Source: Betaproteobacteria bacterium (lineage in GTDB: Bacteria > Pseudomonadota > Gammaproteobacteria > Burkholderiales > SG8-39). From it: DNA of 26,499 bases. The notes under the pieces were generated by a model. That model saw only the letters and a program-made list of their open reading frames with translations. It did no database searches and was not told where the DNA came from. The first letter of the stretch is position 1, and the number at the start of each line of letters is the position of its first letter. The position numbers and the translations under genes are program-made. Of this stretch, positions 7,554 to 16,253 are shown in pieces. Where the stretch lies: contig QYQC01000020.1 of NCBI GenBank assembly GCA_007280315.1, positions 1 to 26,499 on the forward strand. Direction: 5' to 3'.

Positions 7554-7602
7554 GTTCGAAGAAAACGGCCGACACCGAATTCTTTGATCCGCGCGCCGCG
7601 CG

Positions 7603-8025
7603 CTATTTGCGCTGCCGCAGCTTGCGGATGGCGGCGATCTGGGCGGACGCTTCGGCTAGTTCGGCCACTGCCTTGGCGTATTCCATTTTTCCGGTCCGGT
7701 CCGCGAGGTGTTCCTGCGCGAGCTTGTGTGCTTCCAGCGCCTTGGCTTCGTCCAGGTCGTGGCCGCGGATGGCGGTGTCGGCAAGGACGGTGATCAGGTT
7801 CGGTTGCACTTCGAGGATGCCGCCAGCGACGAATATCAGCTCTTCTTCTCCGCCGCTCGCCGGCTTGATGCGTACGGTGCCCGGCTTGATACGCGTGATC
7901 AGCGGAGTGTGCCGGGGATAGATTCCGAGCTCGCCCTCTTCGCCGGGCAGCACCACGAACTCGGCCTCGCCGGAATAGATGGCTTCTTCGGCGCTGACGA
8001 CGTCTACGTGAATTGTGTGTGCCAT
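7603..8025 (-). CDS. atpC: ATP synthase F1 subunit epsilon
   Basis: The 140-residue epsilon subunit is the regulatory part of the F1 central stalk, inhibiting ATP hydrolysis and linking gamma to the c-ring. The N-terminal beta-sandwich includes VVSAEEAIYSGEAEFVVLPGEEGELGI and HTPLIT, the most conserved stretch of the family. The C-terminal two-helix hairpin follows (about 85-138, rich in Ala, Glu, Arg). The frame is open 12 codons further upstream, but the ATG at 8025 matches the usual length of 138-141 residues. The longer version would start inside the intercistronic hairpin. It is the last gene of the operon. A GC-only palindrome touches its stop codon, but no U-run follows. Confidence 0.97.
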   Translation of the reverse strand: MAHTIHVDVVSAEEAIYSGEAEFVVLPGEEGELGIYPRHTPLITRIKPGTVRIKPASGGEEELIFVAGGILEVQPNLITVLADTAIRGHDLDEAKALEAHKLAQEHLADRTGKMEYAKAVAELAEASAQIAAIRKLRQRK

Positions 8026-8047
8026 GGGGCTTAGAACCTTTATTTCC

Positions 8048-8072
8048 CGACCGCCCGGCAAGCCGGGGGTCG
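8048..8072 (-). other. Intercistronic RNA hairpin between atpD and atpC
   Basis: In the transcript, the arm at 8072-8062 (CGACCCCCGGC) pairs with the arm at 8059-8048 (GCCGGGCGGTCG) in 11 base pairs with one bulged C and a two-base apex. It begins 10 nt after the atpD stop. No U-tract follows, so it is not a classical terminator. It is more likely to protect or mark the upstream mRNA. Confidence 0.6.
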
Positions 8073-8082
8073 AACCTGTGCT

Positions 8083-9465
8083 TTATTGCAGGGTCTTCGC
8101 TTTTTCGACTGCTTCCTCGATCGCGCCCACCATGTAGAACGCCTGTTCGGGAAGGCTGTCGTAGTCGCCGTTGACGATGCCTTTGAAGCCCTTGATGGTT
8201 TCTTTCAGCGGCACGTACTTGCCTTCCTGGCCGGTAAAGTTCTTGGCCACGTCGAACGGCTGCGACAGGAAGCGCTGAATCTTGCGCGCGCGCGCCACCG
8301 CCAGTTTGTCCTCGGGCGAAAGCTCATCCATGCCCAGAATGGCGATAATGTCGCGCAGTTCCTTGTAGCGCTGCAGCGTCTGCTGCACCGCGCGCGCCGT
8401 CGTGTAGTGCTCTTCGCCCACCACGTGCGGGTCCATCTGGCGGCTGGTCGAATCGAGCGGGTCCACGGCCGGGTAAATGCCGAGCGAGGCGATGTCGCGC
8501 GACAGCACCACGGTCGAATCGAGGTGGCCGAAGGTGGTCGCAGGCGACGGGTCGGTCAGGTCGTCGGCCGGCACGTACACCGCCTGGATCGAGGTAATGG
8601 AGCCGGTCTTGGTCGAGGTGATGCGCTCCTGCAGCCGGCCCATTTCCTCGGCTAGCGTCGGCTGGTAGCCCACGGCAGAAGGCATGCGACCGAGCAGTGC
8701 CGACACTTCGGTGCCGGCCAGGGTGAAGCGATAGATGTTGTCGACGAAGAACAGCACGTCGCGGCCTTCATCGCGGAAGTATTCCGCCATGGTGAGGCCG
8801 GTGAGCGCCACGCGCAGTCGGTTGCCAGGCGGCTCGTTCATCTGGCCGTAGACCAGCGCCACTTTGTCCAGCACGCCGCCATCTTTCATCTCGTGATAGA
8901 AGTCGTTGCCCTCGCGCGTGCGCTCGCCCACGCCGGCGAACACCGACAGGCCCGAGTGCTTTTTCGCGATGTTGTTGATCAGCTCCATCATGTTTACCGT
9001 CTTGCCCACGCCGGCGCCGCCGAACAGGCCGACCTTGCCGCCCTTGGCGAACGGGCATACGAGGTCGATCACCTTGATGCCGGTCTCGAGCAGCTCCTGG
9101 CTGGGCGAGAGTTCGTCGTACTTGGGCGCCATACGGTGGATCGAGGCAACTTTCTCGGCGCCGATCGGACCGGCTTCGTCGATCGGGCGGCCGAGCACGT
9201 CCATGATGCGGCCCAGAGTTTTCGGTCCTACCGGCACCGAGATCGGCGCGTTGGTGTTGACCACCTTCATGCCGCGGCGCAGACCATCGGAGGATCCCAG
9301 CGCGATGGTACGCACGATGCCGTCGCCAAGCTGCTGCTCGACTTCGAGGGTGAGCCCGATCTCGTCCATTTTCAGCGCGTCATAAATATGCGGCATCTGG
9401 TCGCGCGCGAACTCCACGTCCACCACGGCGCCGATGCACTGTACGATCGTTCCTTCTTGGCTCAT
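8083..9465 (-). CDS. atpD: ATP synthase F1 subunit beta (catalytic)
   Basis: This 460-residue subunit, three copies per enzyme, carries the catalytic nucleotide sites. The P-loop GGAGVGKT is at 149-156, the catalytic glutamate is E181 in GERTREGND, and the ALLGRMPSAVGYQPTLAEEM stretch and the DELSPED motif contacting gamma are present. Length and sequence are fully typical of proteobacteria. It starts at an ATG 39 bp after atpG. It is followed by the strong hairpin at 8048-8072 before atpC. Confidence 0.99.
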   Translation of the reverse strand: MSQEGTIVQCIGAVVDVEFARDQMPHIYDALKMDEIGLTLEVEQQLGDGIVRTIALGSSDGLRRGMKVVNTNAPISVPVGPKTLGRIMDVLGRPIDEAGPIGAEKVASIHRMAPKYDELSPSQELLETGIKVIDLVCPFAKGGKVGLFGGAGVGKTVNMMELINNIAKKHSGLSVFAGVGERTREGNDFYHEMKDGGVLDKVALVYGQMNEPPGNRLRVALTGLTMAEYFRDEGRDVLFFVDNIYRFTLAGTEVSALLGRMPSAVGYQPTLAEEMGRLQERITSTKTGSITSIQAVYVPADDLTDPSPATTFGHLDSTVVLSRDIASLGIYPAVDPLDSTSRQMDPHVVGEEHYTTARAVQQTLQRYKELRDIIAILGMDELSPEDKLAVARARKIQRFLSQPFDVAKNFTGQEGKYVPLKETIKGFKGIVNGDYDSLPEQAFYMVGAIEEAVEKAKTLQ

Positions 9466-9504
9466 CGTCTTTTCCTAGTAGTTCAGTTCGAATTCGGTTT
9501 CTAT

Positions 9505-10368
9505 CTAAACCGCCGCCGCGCCGGCCACAATCTCCGACAATTCCTTGGTGATCGCCGCCTGCCGCGACTTGTTGTAGATCAGCGTCAGCTCATCAATCAC
9601 GCTGCCCGCGTTGTCGCTCGCGGCTTTCATCGCCACCATGCGCGCGCTTTGCTCCGAGGCCATGTTCTCGGTCACGGACTGGTAGATCAGCGCTTCGATA
9701 TAGCGCGTGAGCGTCTGGTCGAGCACGGCCTTGGCATCGGGCTCGTAGATGTAATCCCAGGAACCTTCGGGTGCGCCCAGTCGTTCGCCCGACAGCGGCA
9801 GGAGCTGTTCCATCACCGGCTCCTGCTTCATCGTGTTGACGAACCTGGTGTAGAAAATCTCCAACCGGTCGAAGCGATCCTCGATATAGCCATCGAGCAT
9901 GATTTTCAGCGCGCCGATCAGCCGTTCCATATGCGGCTTGTCGCCCAGGCCGACCACGTGCGATACCACGTTGGCGCCCAGGCGCTGCATGAACCCAAGC
10001 CCCTTGTTGCCGATGCAGCACACTTCGAAGCTTTCGCCCTGCGTCTCCCACTCGCGCATTTTCGCCAGCGCCATGCGCAGTACATTGGTGTTCAGGCCGC
10101 CGCACAGACCTTTATCGGCGGTAACTACGATAATGCCGATTTTCTTCGACGTGTCCCGGACTACCAGATAGGGATGGCGGTACTCCGGATTGGCGTGCGA
10201 GAGGTGCGCCGCGACATTGCGGATTTTTTCGGCATAGGGGCGGGCTGCGCGCGTGCGTTCCTGCGCCTTGCGCATCTTGGAGGCCGCGACCATTTCCATC
10301 GCCTTGGTGATCTTGCGCGTGTTTTGCACGCTCTTGATCTTGGTCTTGATTTCCTTTGAACCTGCCAT
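9505..10368 (-). CDS. atpG: ATP synthase F1 subunit gamma
   Basis: This 287-residue rotor subunit forms the long coiled coil inside the alpha3beta3 head. The N-terminal helix AGSKEIKTKIKSVQNTRKIT and the following MEMVAASKM are family hallmarks. The C-terminal helix, with MKAASDNAG and LTLIYNKSRQAAITKEL, pairs with it. The frame stays open to 10416, but that extension would begin inside the hairpin. The ATG at 10368 is preceded by AAAGGCAAAGGA and gives exactly the length of the E. coli subunit. Only one copy is needed per enzyme, unlike the alpha subunit encoded just before. Confidence 0.98.
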   Translation of the reverse strand: MAGSKEIKTKIKSVQNTRKITKAMEMVAASKMRKAQERTRAARPYAEKIRNVAAHLSHANPEYRHPYLVVRDTSKKIGIIVVTADKGLCGGLNTNVLRMALAKMREWETQGESFEVCCIGNKGLGFMQRLGANVVSHVVGLGDKPHMERLIGALKIMLDGYIEDRFDRLEIFYTRFVNTMKQEPVMEQLLPLSGERLGAPEGSWDYIYEPDAKAVLDQTLTRYIEALIYQSVTENMASEQSARMVAMKAASDNAGSVIDELTLIYNKSRQAAITKELSEIVAGAAAV

Positions 10369-10402
10369 TCCTTTGCCTTTCTGCTGACGCCCCTCACCCC
10401 AG

Positions 10403-10428
10403 CCCTCTCCCCGCACGCGGGGAGAGGG
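10403..10428 (-). repeat. REP-like hairpin between atpA and atpG
   Basis: CCCTCTCCCCG (10403-10413) and CGGGGAGAGGG (10418-10428) form a perfect 11-bp stem with a four-base loop. The flank CCCTCACCCCAG at 10391-10402 completes the look of the widespread CCCTCACCCC...CCTCTCCC extragenic palindromes of proteobacteria. It begins 9 nt after the atpA stop and ends 34 nt before the atpG start. No U-run follows. Only one copy lies in this window. Confidence 0.75.
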
Positions 10429-10437
10429 AGAGTGTTG

Positions 10438-11982
<1,545 letters not shown>

Positions 11983-12007
11983 ACTGTCTCCTGAAGCTTA
12001 AGTATTC

Positions 12008-12547
12008 TCAGCTCGCGAGCAGGCCGGCGGCCATCGCGTCCAGCTTGCCGCGCACCGAGCCGTCGATGACTTCGTCGCCGACGATCACGCGCACTCCGCC
12101 GATGAGACCGGGATCGATGCTCACCTCGGGATTGATTTTGCGTTTGAAGCGTTTTTCCAGGTCACCCACCAGGCTCGCGAGCTGCGCGCCTTCCAGCGCA
12201 AAAGCCGATGTGATCCGGGCATCGACCACGCCTTCGCGCTCGTTCTTGAGCGCTTCGAACTGGCCGAAGATCTCGGGCAGCAGCGTCAGGCGGTCGTATT
12301 CGATCAAGAGGCCGACGAAGGTTTTCGCCTCGGCGGAAAAATCGTCCGGGCACAGGGACAGGAACAACTCCTGCAACTGCGGCGCACTCAGGTCATACTT
12401 GGCCAGGCATTCCTGCATATCCGGATGCGCAACGACCTGCGCCAGCGCGTCGAGCGTGCCCGACCAAGCGGCAAGCGCGCCGCCGGCGTCGGCGAGTCGG
12501 AACACCGCTTCGGCGTAGGGCCGCGCGAGGGTGGCGGTCTCAGCCAT
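12008..12547 (-). CDS. atpH: ATP synthase F1 subunit delta
   Basis: This 179-residue stator subunit sits on top of F1 and holds the b-subunit stalk. The N-terminal ARPYAEAVFRLA and the C-terminal DPGLIGGVRVIVGDEVIDGSVRGKL region are characteristic. The latter is the conserved end of the OSCP/delta family. It follows atpF with a 6-bp gap, so translation is probably coupled, and precedes atpA by 25 bp. Confidence 0.97.
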   Translation of the reverse strand: MAETATLARPYAEAVFRLADAGGALAAWSGTLDALAQVVAHPDMQECLAKYDLSAPQLQELFLSLCPDDFSAEAKTFVGLLIEYDRLTLLPEIFGQFEALKNEREGVVDARITSAFALEGAQLASLVGDLEKRFKRKINPEVSIDPGLIGGVRVIVGDEVIDGSVRGKLDAMAAGLLAS

Positions 12548-12553
12548 AAAGGT

Positions 12554-13024
12554 CTACAGCTCCCGCTTCAACTGGTTGAGCAGTTCAGCGTGGGTCTGGG
12601 CGTTGACTTCTCGCTGCAGGATTTTTTCGGCACCGCCGACCACAAGCGCCGCGACCTGTTCGCGCAGCACTTCCTTGGCGCTGGAAACTTCCTGCTGGAT
12701 TTCCGACTTGGCACCGGCGATCAGGCGATCACCCTCGGCCTTGGCCGAGCTCTTGGCTTCCTCGATCATCTGCAGGCCGCGCTTTTCGGCGTGGGCGATA
12801 ATTTCAGCTGCGCGCGCGCGCGCCTTTCCCAACTCCTCGTTTGCGCGTTTGCCCGAGGCCTCCAGCTGTTGCTTGCCCTCTTCGCCCGCGGCCAGGCCGT
12901 CGGCTATCTGTTTTTGCCGCTCTTCGATCGCTTTCATCAGCGGCGGCCAGACAAATTTGACCGTAAACAGGATGAACAGGGCGAACGAAACCGCCTGTGC
13001 GATCAAAGTCAAGTTGATGTTCAT
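12554..13024 (-). CDS. atpF: ATP synthase Fo subunit b
   Basis: This 156-residue peripheral-stalk subunit is present as a dimer. One N-terminal membrane helix (about residues 5-27, including FALFILFTVKFVWPPL) is followed by a long charged alpha-helical stalk with alternating Glu/Lys/Ala typical of the coiled-coil dimer. Length equals that of E. coli AtpF. The small CCCC/GGGG stem at 13034-13044 lies close to its start and could mask the only candidate ribosome binding site, GGGGA. Confidence 0.97.
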   Translation of the reverse strand: MNINLTLIAQAVSFALFILFTVKFVWPPLMKAIEERQKQIADGLAAGEEGKQQLEASGKRANEELGKARARAAEIIAHAEKRGLQMIEEAKSSAKAEGDRLIAGAKSEIQQEVSSAKEVLREQVAALVVGGAEKILQREVNAQTHAELLNQLKREL

Positions 13025-13043
13025 GTTCGAATTCCCCGGCGGG

Positions 13044-13068
13044 GCTGGTCCGGTGCGAATGGACCAGC
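13044..13068 (-). other. Intercistronic RNA hairpin between atpE and atpF
   Basis: GCTGGTCC and GGACCAGC form a perfect 8-bp stem with a nine-base loop, beginning 12 nt after the atpE stop. A second small stem, CCCC-GGC-GGGG at 13034-13044, touches it. No U-tract follows. In position it matches the hairpins after atpA and atpD. Confidence 0.6.
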
Positions 13069-13080
13069 GGTGCGATCAAG

Positions 13081-13356
13081 TTACTTAGGGATGACGGCGA
13101 GCAGCGGGTTGCCGAACGCGAACAGCATCGCAATGCCGACGCCGATAATGAACGAGGCGTCGATCAGGCCGAGCAGCAGGAATACTTTCGCCTGCAGTTG
13201 CGGAATCAACTCGGGCTGGCGCGCCGCTCCTTCGAGGAATCGGCTGCACATCAGGGCCACGCCGATGCAAGCGCCCATGGCGCCCAGTCCGACCATCAGG
13301 CCGATGCCGATGCCGGTGTACGCCTGAATCATGGCCAAGGCTTGAATTTTATCCAT
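13081..13356 (-). CDS. atpE: ATP synthase Fo subunit c (proteolipid)
   Basis: The 91-residue hairpin of two membrane helices forms the rotor ring. The polar loop ARQPE is at 45-49, and the ion-carrying carboxylate is D66 in LIDASFIIG. The residues required for sodium coupling in known Na+ rings (a Gln in helix 1 and Glu-Ser in helix 2) are not seen, so it should be proton-driven. AAAGGA precedes the ATG. It is the most abundant subunit of the complex and is followed by the hairpin at 13044-13068. Confidence 0.98.
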   Translation of the reverse strand: MDKIQALAMIQAYTGIGIGLMVGLGAMGACIGVALMCSRFLEGAARQPELIPQLQAKVFLLLGLIDASFIIGVGIAMLFAFGNPLLAVIPK

Positions 13357-13406
13357 CGTAGTGTCCTTTCTTGAACGAAATAGTTAGCGGGGGTTACTGG
13401 GGGAAA

Positions 13407-14213
13407 TCAATGGCTCTCGTGAGCCATCGAAATGTAGACAATAGTTAGCATCATGAAGATATAGGCCTGAAGCACCACGATCAGAATGTGAAATATCGAC
13501 CAGCCGACTCCGAGAATGGCGCCGAAGAACGCGCCGCTGAGGCTGGTCGCGGCCCAGAGCCACAAAAGCAGGAAAATGATTTCACCCGCATACATGTTTC
13601 CGTACAGCCGCAGCGAGTGCGACAGCGGCTTGGACACATATTCGACCAGATTGAACAGGAAATTAAACGGCCACAGGATCGGATTTCCACCGAAAGGCGC
13701 GCAGAAAAGTTCGTGGATGAAGCCGCGCAGGCCCTTGACTGCGATGGAAAAATAAATCATCAACAGCCAAACCGAAAGCGACAGCGCGAAAGTGGTGTTG
13801 ACATCGGCGGTGGGCACAATGCGGAATTCGTGCTGGTGGAATACGTGGGTCAGTATCCAGGCCACGATGTCGACCGGCAGAAAATCCATCGCGTTCATCA
13901 GCAGCACCCAAACGAATACGGTGAGCGCGGTGGGCGCGACAAAGTCACGCTTGCCATGGAATATACCCTTCACCTGGTCGTCGATAAAGCCGAACAGCAG
14001 TTCGACAAATGCCTGGCGCTTGTTCGGAACGCCCGAGGTCGCACCGCGCACCACCCACCACATCAGCGCCGTGGCGACAATGCCGAGTACAGCGCCGGTA
14101 ACCAGCGAATCGACGTACAGGGTCCAGAACGAGCCGTCCCCGAACGACTGGGCCTTGAAGCTCAGATGGTGCTGAATGTAGCTTGTTGCAGTGAGTTCTT
14201 GCTCGGCAGCCAT
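13407..14213 (-). CDS. atpB: ATP synthase Fo subunit a
   Basis: This 268-residue membrane subunit forms the two proton half-channels beside the c-ring. The essential arginine is R202 in SHSLRLYGNMYAGE. MNAMDFLPVD (106-115) and the C-terminal LQAYIFMMLTIVYISMAHE helix are the other hallmark segments. About five or six membrane helices can be seen. It follows atpI by 36 bp. Confidence 0.98.
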   Translation of the reverse strand: MAAEQELTATSYIQHHLSFKAQSFGDGSFWTLYVDSLVTGAVLGIVATALMWWVVRGATSGVPNKRQAFVELLFGFIDDQVKGIFHGKRDFVAPTALTVFVWVLLMNAMDFLPVDIVAWILTHVFHQHEFRIVPTADVNTTFALSLSVWLLMIYFSIAVKGLRGFIHELFCAPFGGNPILWPFNFLFNLVEYVSKPLSHSLRLYGNMYAGEIIFLLLWLWAATSLSGAFFGAILGVGWSIFHILIVVLQAYIFMMLTIVYISMAHESH

Positions 14214-14249
14214 TTCGTCTAACCTGATTGATCCATGTCCAAGGACGAT

Positions 14250-14618
14250 TTAACCCTCGTCGGCAGCAAATAGCGCAAAACTGAATATCAGAATCGAAAC
14301 AACAAACGATCCCAGCAGCGCGACCACGACAACTTCCTGATAGAGCGCCAAAACAAGCCAAAGCAGCAATCCTGCAAGGAAAAGCTTTACCGCTTCAGCC
14401 TTGAGGGCGTCGAACAGAACCTCTCCAGCGGATTTCCCTTTTTTTCCTTCGCTTTTCGCAGCCAGCAACACAAACACCAGCCCGGCAGTGCTACTGATCA
14501 GTCCGCCTAGGATTGCCGAAATCGCACCATGGGCGCCCGCAAGCCAAGCCGTAATCGACGCGATGATTATTGTGGCCAGTACTTGCGACCCGAATACCGG
14601 GCGGAACTTTCGCCACAC
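14250..14618 (-). CDS. atpI: ATP synthase subunit I (assembly factor)
   Basis: This 122-residue membrane protein has four hydrophobic segments (about 10-28, 32-54, 76-94, 96-117). In other bacteria AtpI helps c-ring assembly and is the first atp gene, as here. AGAHGAISAILGGLISSTAGLVF is the recognisable second-helix region. The best start is a GTG at 14618 (MWRKFRP), preceded by GAGGA. The transcript leader would be only about 24 nt from the predicted promoter. The low sequence conservation of the family makes this call rest partly on position. Confidence 0.88.
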   Translation of the reverse strand: MWRKFRPVFGSQVLATIIIASITAWLAGAHGAISAILGGLISSTAGLVFVLLAAKSEGKKGKSAGEVLFDALKAEAVKLFLAGLLLWLVLALYQEVVVVALLGSFVVSILIFSFALFAADEG

Positions 14619-14648
14619 TCGCCGCTATCCTCGCTGCAAAACGGCGAA

Positions 14649-14678
14649 AGTATAGCGGCTTTGACTGCGCACGGTCAA
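14649..14678 (-). promoter_or_regulatory. Promoter of the atp operon
   Basis: On the minus strand TTGACC (14678-14673) and TATACT (14654-14649) are separated by 18 bp, with transcription expected near 14642. An 8-bp inverted repeat, GCCGCTAT at 14621-14628 with ATAGCGGC at 14652-14659, brackets the start site and overlaps the -10 box. Confidence 0.65.
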
Positions 14679-14709
14679 TTCAGAATTCAGTGCCTAGGGG
14701 TGCAATGCC

Positions 14710-14723
14710 TTGATCCACATCAA
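14710..14723. promoter_or_regulatory. Perfect FNR/ANR-type box upstream of the atp promoter
   Basis: TTGATCCACATCAA matches the FNR consensus TTGAT-N4-ATCAA at all ten defined bases. Its centre lies about 74 bp upstream of the predicted atp start site, near the -71 spacing used by class I FNR-type activation. It lies 63 bp beyond the peroxiredoxin stop. The rest of the 168-bp gap shows no terminator. Confidence 0.6.
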
Positions 14724-14786
14724 CATGAATAGTCGAATCAAATGGCACGGGCGCGGTGGTTGGTCCATCCGGCGGCCTGTCAAAAT

Positions 14787-15473
14787 CTAGCGCGCCACGG
14801 GTTTCTTCTTACGTTTGGCCGCGGCTTCGGGAACGTCCGTCATGGAAAAGTACCAGTCGGTGTATTCAAAACCAGCTTTTGCTCTGGCGTCAGCGTCTTT
14901 CGCCGTGGCGGGCGGCGGTACGATCACTTTCTGACCGGGACACCAACCTTCGGGTGTCGCAACATTGTGCCGGTCGCTGGTTTTCAGCGCTTCGAGCAAT
15001 CGCAGAAACTCCTCCACCGAACGGCCATTGGTCATCGGGTAGTAGACCATCGCCCGCACCACGCTTTCGGGGTCGATGAAGAACGTCGCGCGTACCGCAG
15101 AAGTATCGCTCGCGCCGGGTTGAATCATGCCGAAATCGTGGGCGATTTGCATCGACAAGTCGGCGATCACCGGGAACGGAATTTCCACGCCAAATTTTTC
15201 CTTGATGTTACGGATCCAGGCGAGATGCGAATAGTTTGAGTCGATGGATAGCCCCAGCAACTCGCAGCCGAGCTTCTGGAAACGCTGATGCGACTTGGCA
15301 AAAGCGATGAATTCGGTGGTGCACACCGGCGTGAAATCGGCCGGGTGGGAAAATAAGACCAGCCATTTTCCACGGTAATCCTTAAGCGAACGCGGGCCAT
15401 GCGTGGTCTTGGCGGTAAAATCCGGCGCGGGTTCGTTGATGCGCGGCAGCTTGGCGGTCCAGACGTTTTCCAT
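14787..15473 (-). CDS. Peroxiredoxin of the Prx6/AhpC type
   Basis: The 228-residue thiol peroxidase reduces hydrogen peroxide or organic peroxides. The peroxidatic cysteine is C51 in HPADFTPVCTTE, with T48 and R128 (SAVRATFFIDP) completing the active site. The long C-terminal part with EGWCPGQKVIVPP contains C178, a candidate partner cysteine, and is typical of Prx6-like proteins of bacteria and archaea. The extreme C-terminus is a basic AAAKRKKKPVAR tail. AAAGGAG precedes the ATG. It lies between the thioesterase gene and the atp operon, all in the same direction. A role in protecting the region's respiratory functions is only a guess. Confidence 0.93.
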   Translation of the reverse strand: MENVWTAKLPRINEPAPDFTAKTTHGPRSLKDYRGKWLVLFSHPADFTPVCTTEFIAFAKSHQRFQKLGCELLGLSIDSNYSHLAWIRNIKEKFGVEIPFPVIADLSMQIAHDFGMIQPGASDTSAVRATFFIDPESVVRAMVYYPMTNGRSVEEFLRLLEALKTSDRHNVATPEGWCPGQKVIVPPPATAKDADARAKAGFEYTDWYFSMTDVPEAAAKRKKKPVAR

Positions 15474-15518
15474 TGTGCGCTCCTTTGCTGCGGAGTTTAG
15501 CTCCGCCTCCTGTCCTGG

Positions 15519-15935
15519 TTAATCCTGAAAGCGGGCGATGATCTCCGCTGGAATAACGCCCGCTTTCATTCCCTCGGGATTGGCCGGATCGCGCAGACCC
15601 CATACTCTGACCTCGCGCCCTTCGACGATGATATTACCGTTGTTGTGTATCCGGTGCTCGACCACAAACACCTTGCTGCGCCATTCCCCTATCCAGGTTT
15701 CAACCGTGATCTGATCGCCGAAGCGCGACGGCCCGCGAAAACTGGCGCTGGCATCGACCAGCGCCACGCCCGCCATCCGGTACTGCGGAAACATTTGCGC
15801 CCAAGGCAGTCCGCGGGAGCGAAACATCCGTTCAGTGGCGCGATCGAACCAGTCGAAATAACGCGGGTAGAAAACGATCCGCGCCGGATCGCAATCGGCG
15901 AAATCGACCGTAATCTCAATCCGGGAAGGCGTCAT
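15519..15935 (-). CDS. 4-hydroxybenzoyl-CoA thioesterase family (hotdog) acyl-CoA thioesterase
   Basis: The 138-residue protein has the hotdog fold of small acyl-CoA thioesterases. DFADCDPARIVFYPRYFDWFD (from residue 11) matches the active-site loop of the Pseudomonas 4-hydroxybenzoyl-CoA thioesterase, with catalytic D16 corresponding to D17 there. The later ASASFRGPSRFGDQITVET is the conserved strand region of the family. The substrate is an acyl- or aroyl-CoA that cannot be named from sequence. YbgC, the Tol-Pal-linked relative, is less likely because no tol genes are near. It starts at an ATG with AGGAT upstream and is followed 45 bp later by the peroxiredoxin. Confidence 0.88.
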   Translation of the reverse strand: MTPSRIEITVDFADCDPARIVFYPRYFDWFDRATERMFRSRGLPWAQMFPQYRMAGVALVDASASFRGPSRFGDQITVETWIGEWRSKVFVVEHRIHNNGNIIVEGREVRVWGLRDPANPEGMKAGVIPAEIIARFQD

Positions 15936-16005
15936 ATCCTATTGATAGCGAAATTCTATTCAGCTTGGCTACGTTGCAGGCGCACAACCGATGCGGTGTT
16001 CCAGG

Positions 16006-16253
16006 CTTCAGGGTCGTATTATGCCGACTTCCACCACCGGCGATCCAGCCAATTGGTGGCGCAGTAGAAGCCGGGCGGGCGCATGGTGATTCCTGTCGAT
16101 GCTGAGGGCGAAGTGCAATTACTGCACGTCATGGTCACGCGCGCCCACGGCGCGATTTCGAATCAGCGCAGCCTGCCGGTGCGCTTCATGCCGGTTACTC
16201 GCTACATACAAATAGGCGCCGGCCGCGCCAGAAAAAGAAGCGTCAATTCTTGA
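16006..16253 (+). pseudogene. Decayed C-terminal remnant of a protein-L-isoaspartate O-methyltransferase gene
   Basis: The gap between the thioesterase and parB is explained here. In frame from 16053 the sequence reads LVAQ-stop-KPGGRMVIPVDAEGE, and further on SLPVRFMPVTR before a TGA at 16251. That is the end of a protein-L-isoaspartate methyltransferase (QLKPGGRMVIPVG ... VRFVPLT). The TAG at 16065-16067 stands where Leu is expected. Upstream, 16015-16047 reads RIMPTSTTGDP, resembling the preceding strand, but in a frame that needs one deleted base near 16042-16052 to join. No N-terminal SAM-binding part is found, and 15936-16005 holds nothing recognisable. The remnant is on the plus strand, opposite to all its neighbours, and overlaps the last bases of parB. 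Confidence 0.6.
16205..16229 (-). terminator. Possible weak terminator after parB
   Basis: On the minus strand GGCGC-GGCCG-GCGCC forms a 5-bp stem, followed by TATTTGTATG. The T-run is short and broken, so this is a doubtful terminator. It lies 13 nt after the parB stop. Confidence 0.25.

Noticed and set aside
7591..7603. GC-only palindrome at the atpC stop as the operon terminator
   Set aside because: The stem would be five pairs at most and no U-tract follows; at best it is a weak structure.
7482..9960. Further CACGTG cores (7482, 8422, 9955) as parS sites
   Set aside because: The flanking bases do not match parS and all lie within coding sequence.
8893..10359. A 488-codon open frame on the plus strand over atpD and atpG
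   Set aside because: It lies antisense to two certain genes. Long antisense frames are common at this GC content, and its translation looks like no protein family.
10369..10416. N-terminal extension of AtpG
   Set aside because: The extra residues are encoded by the REP-like hairpin and the intergenic region; the ATG at 10368 has a strong ribosome binding site and the normal length.
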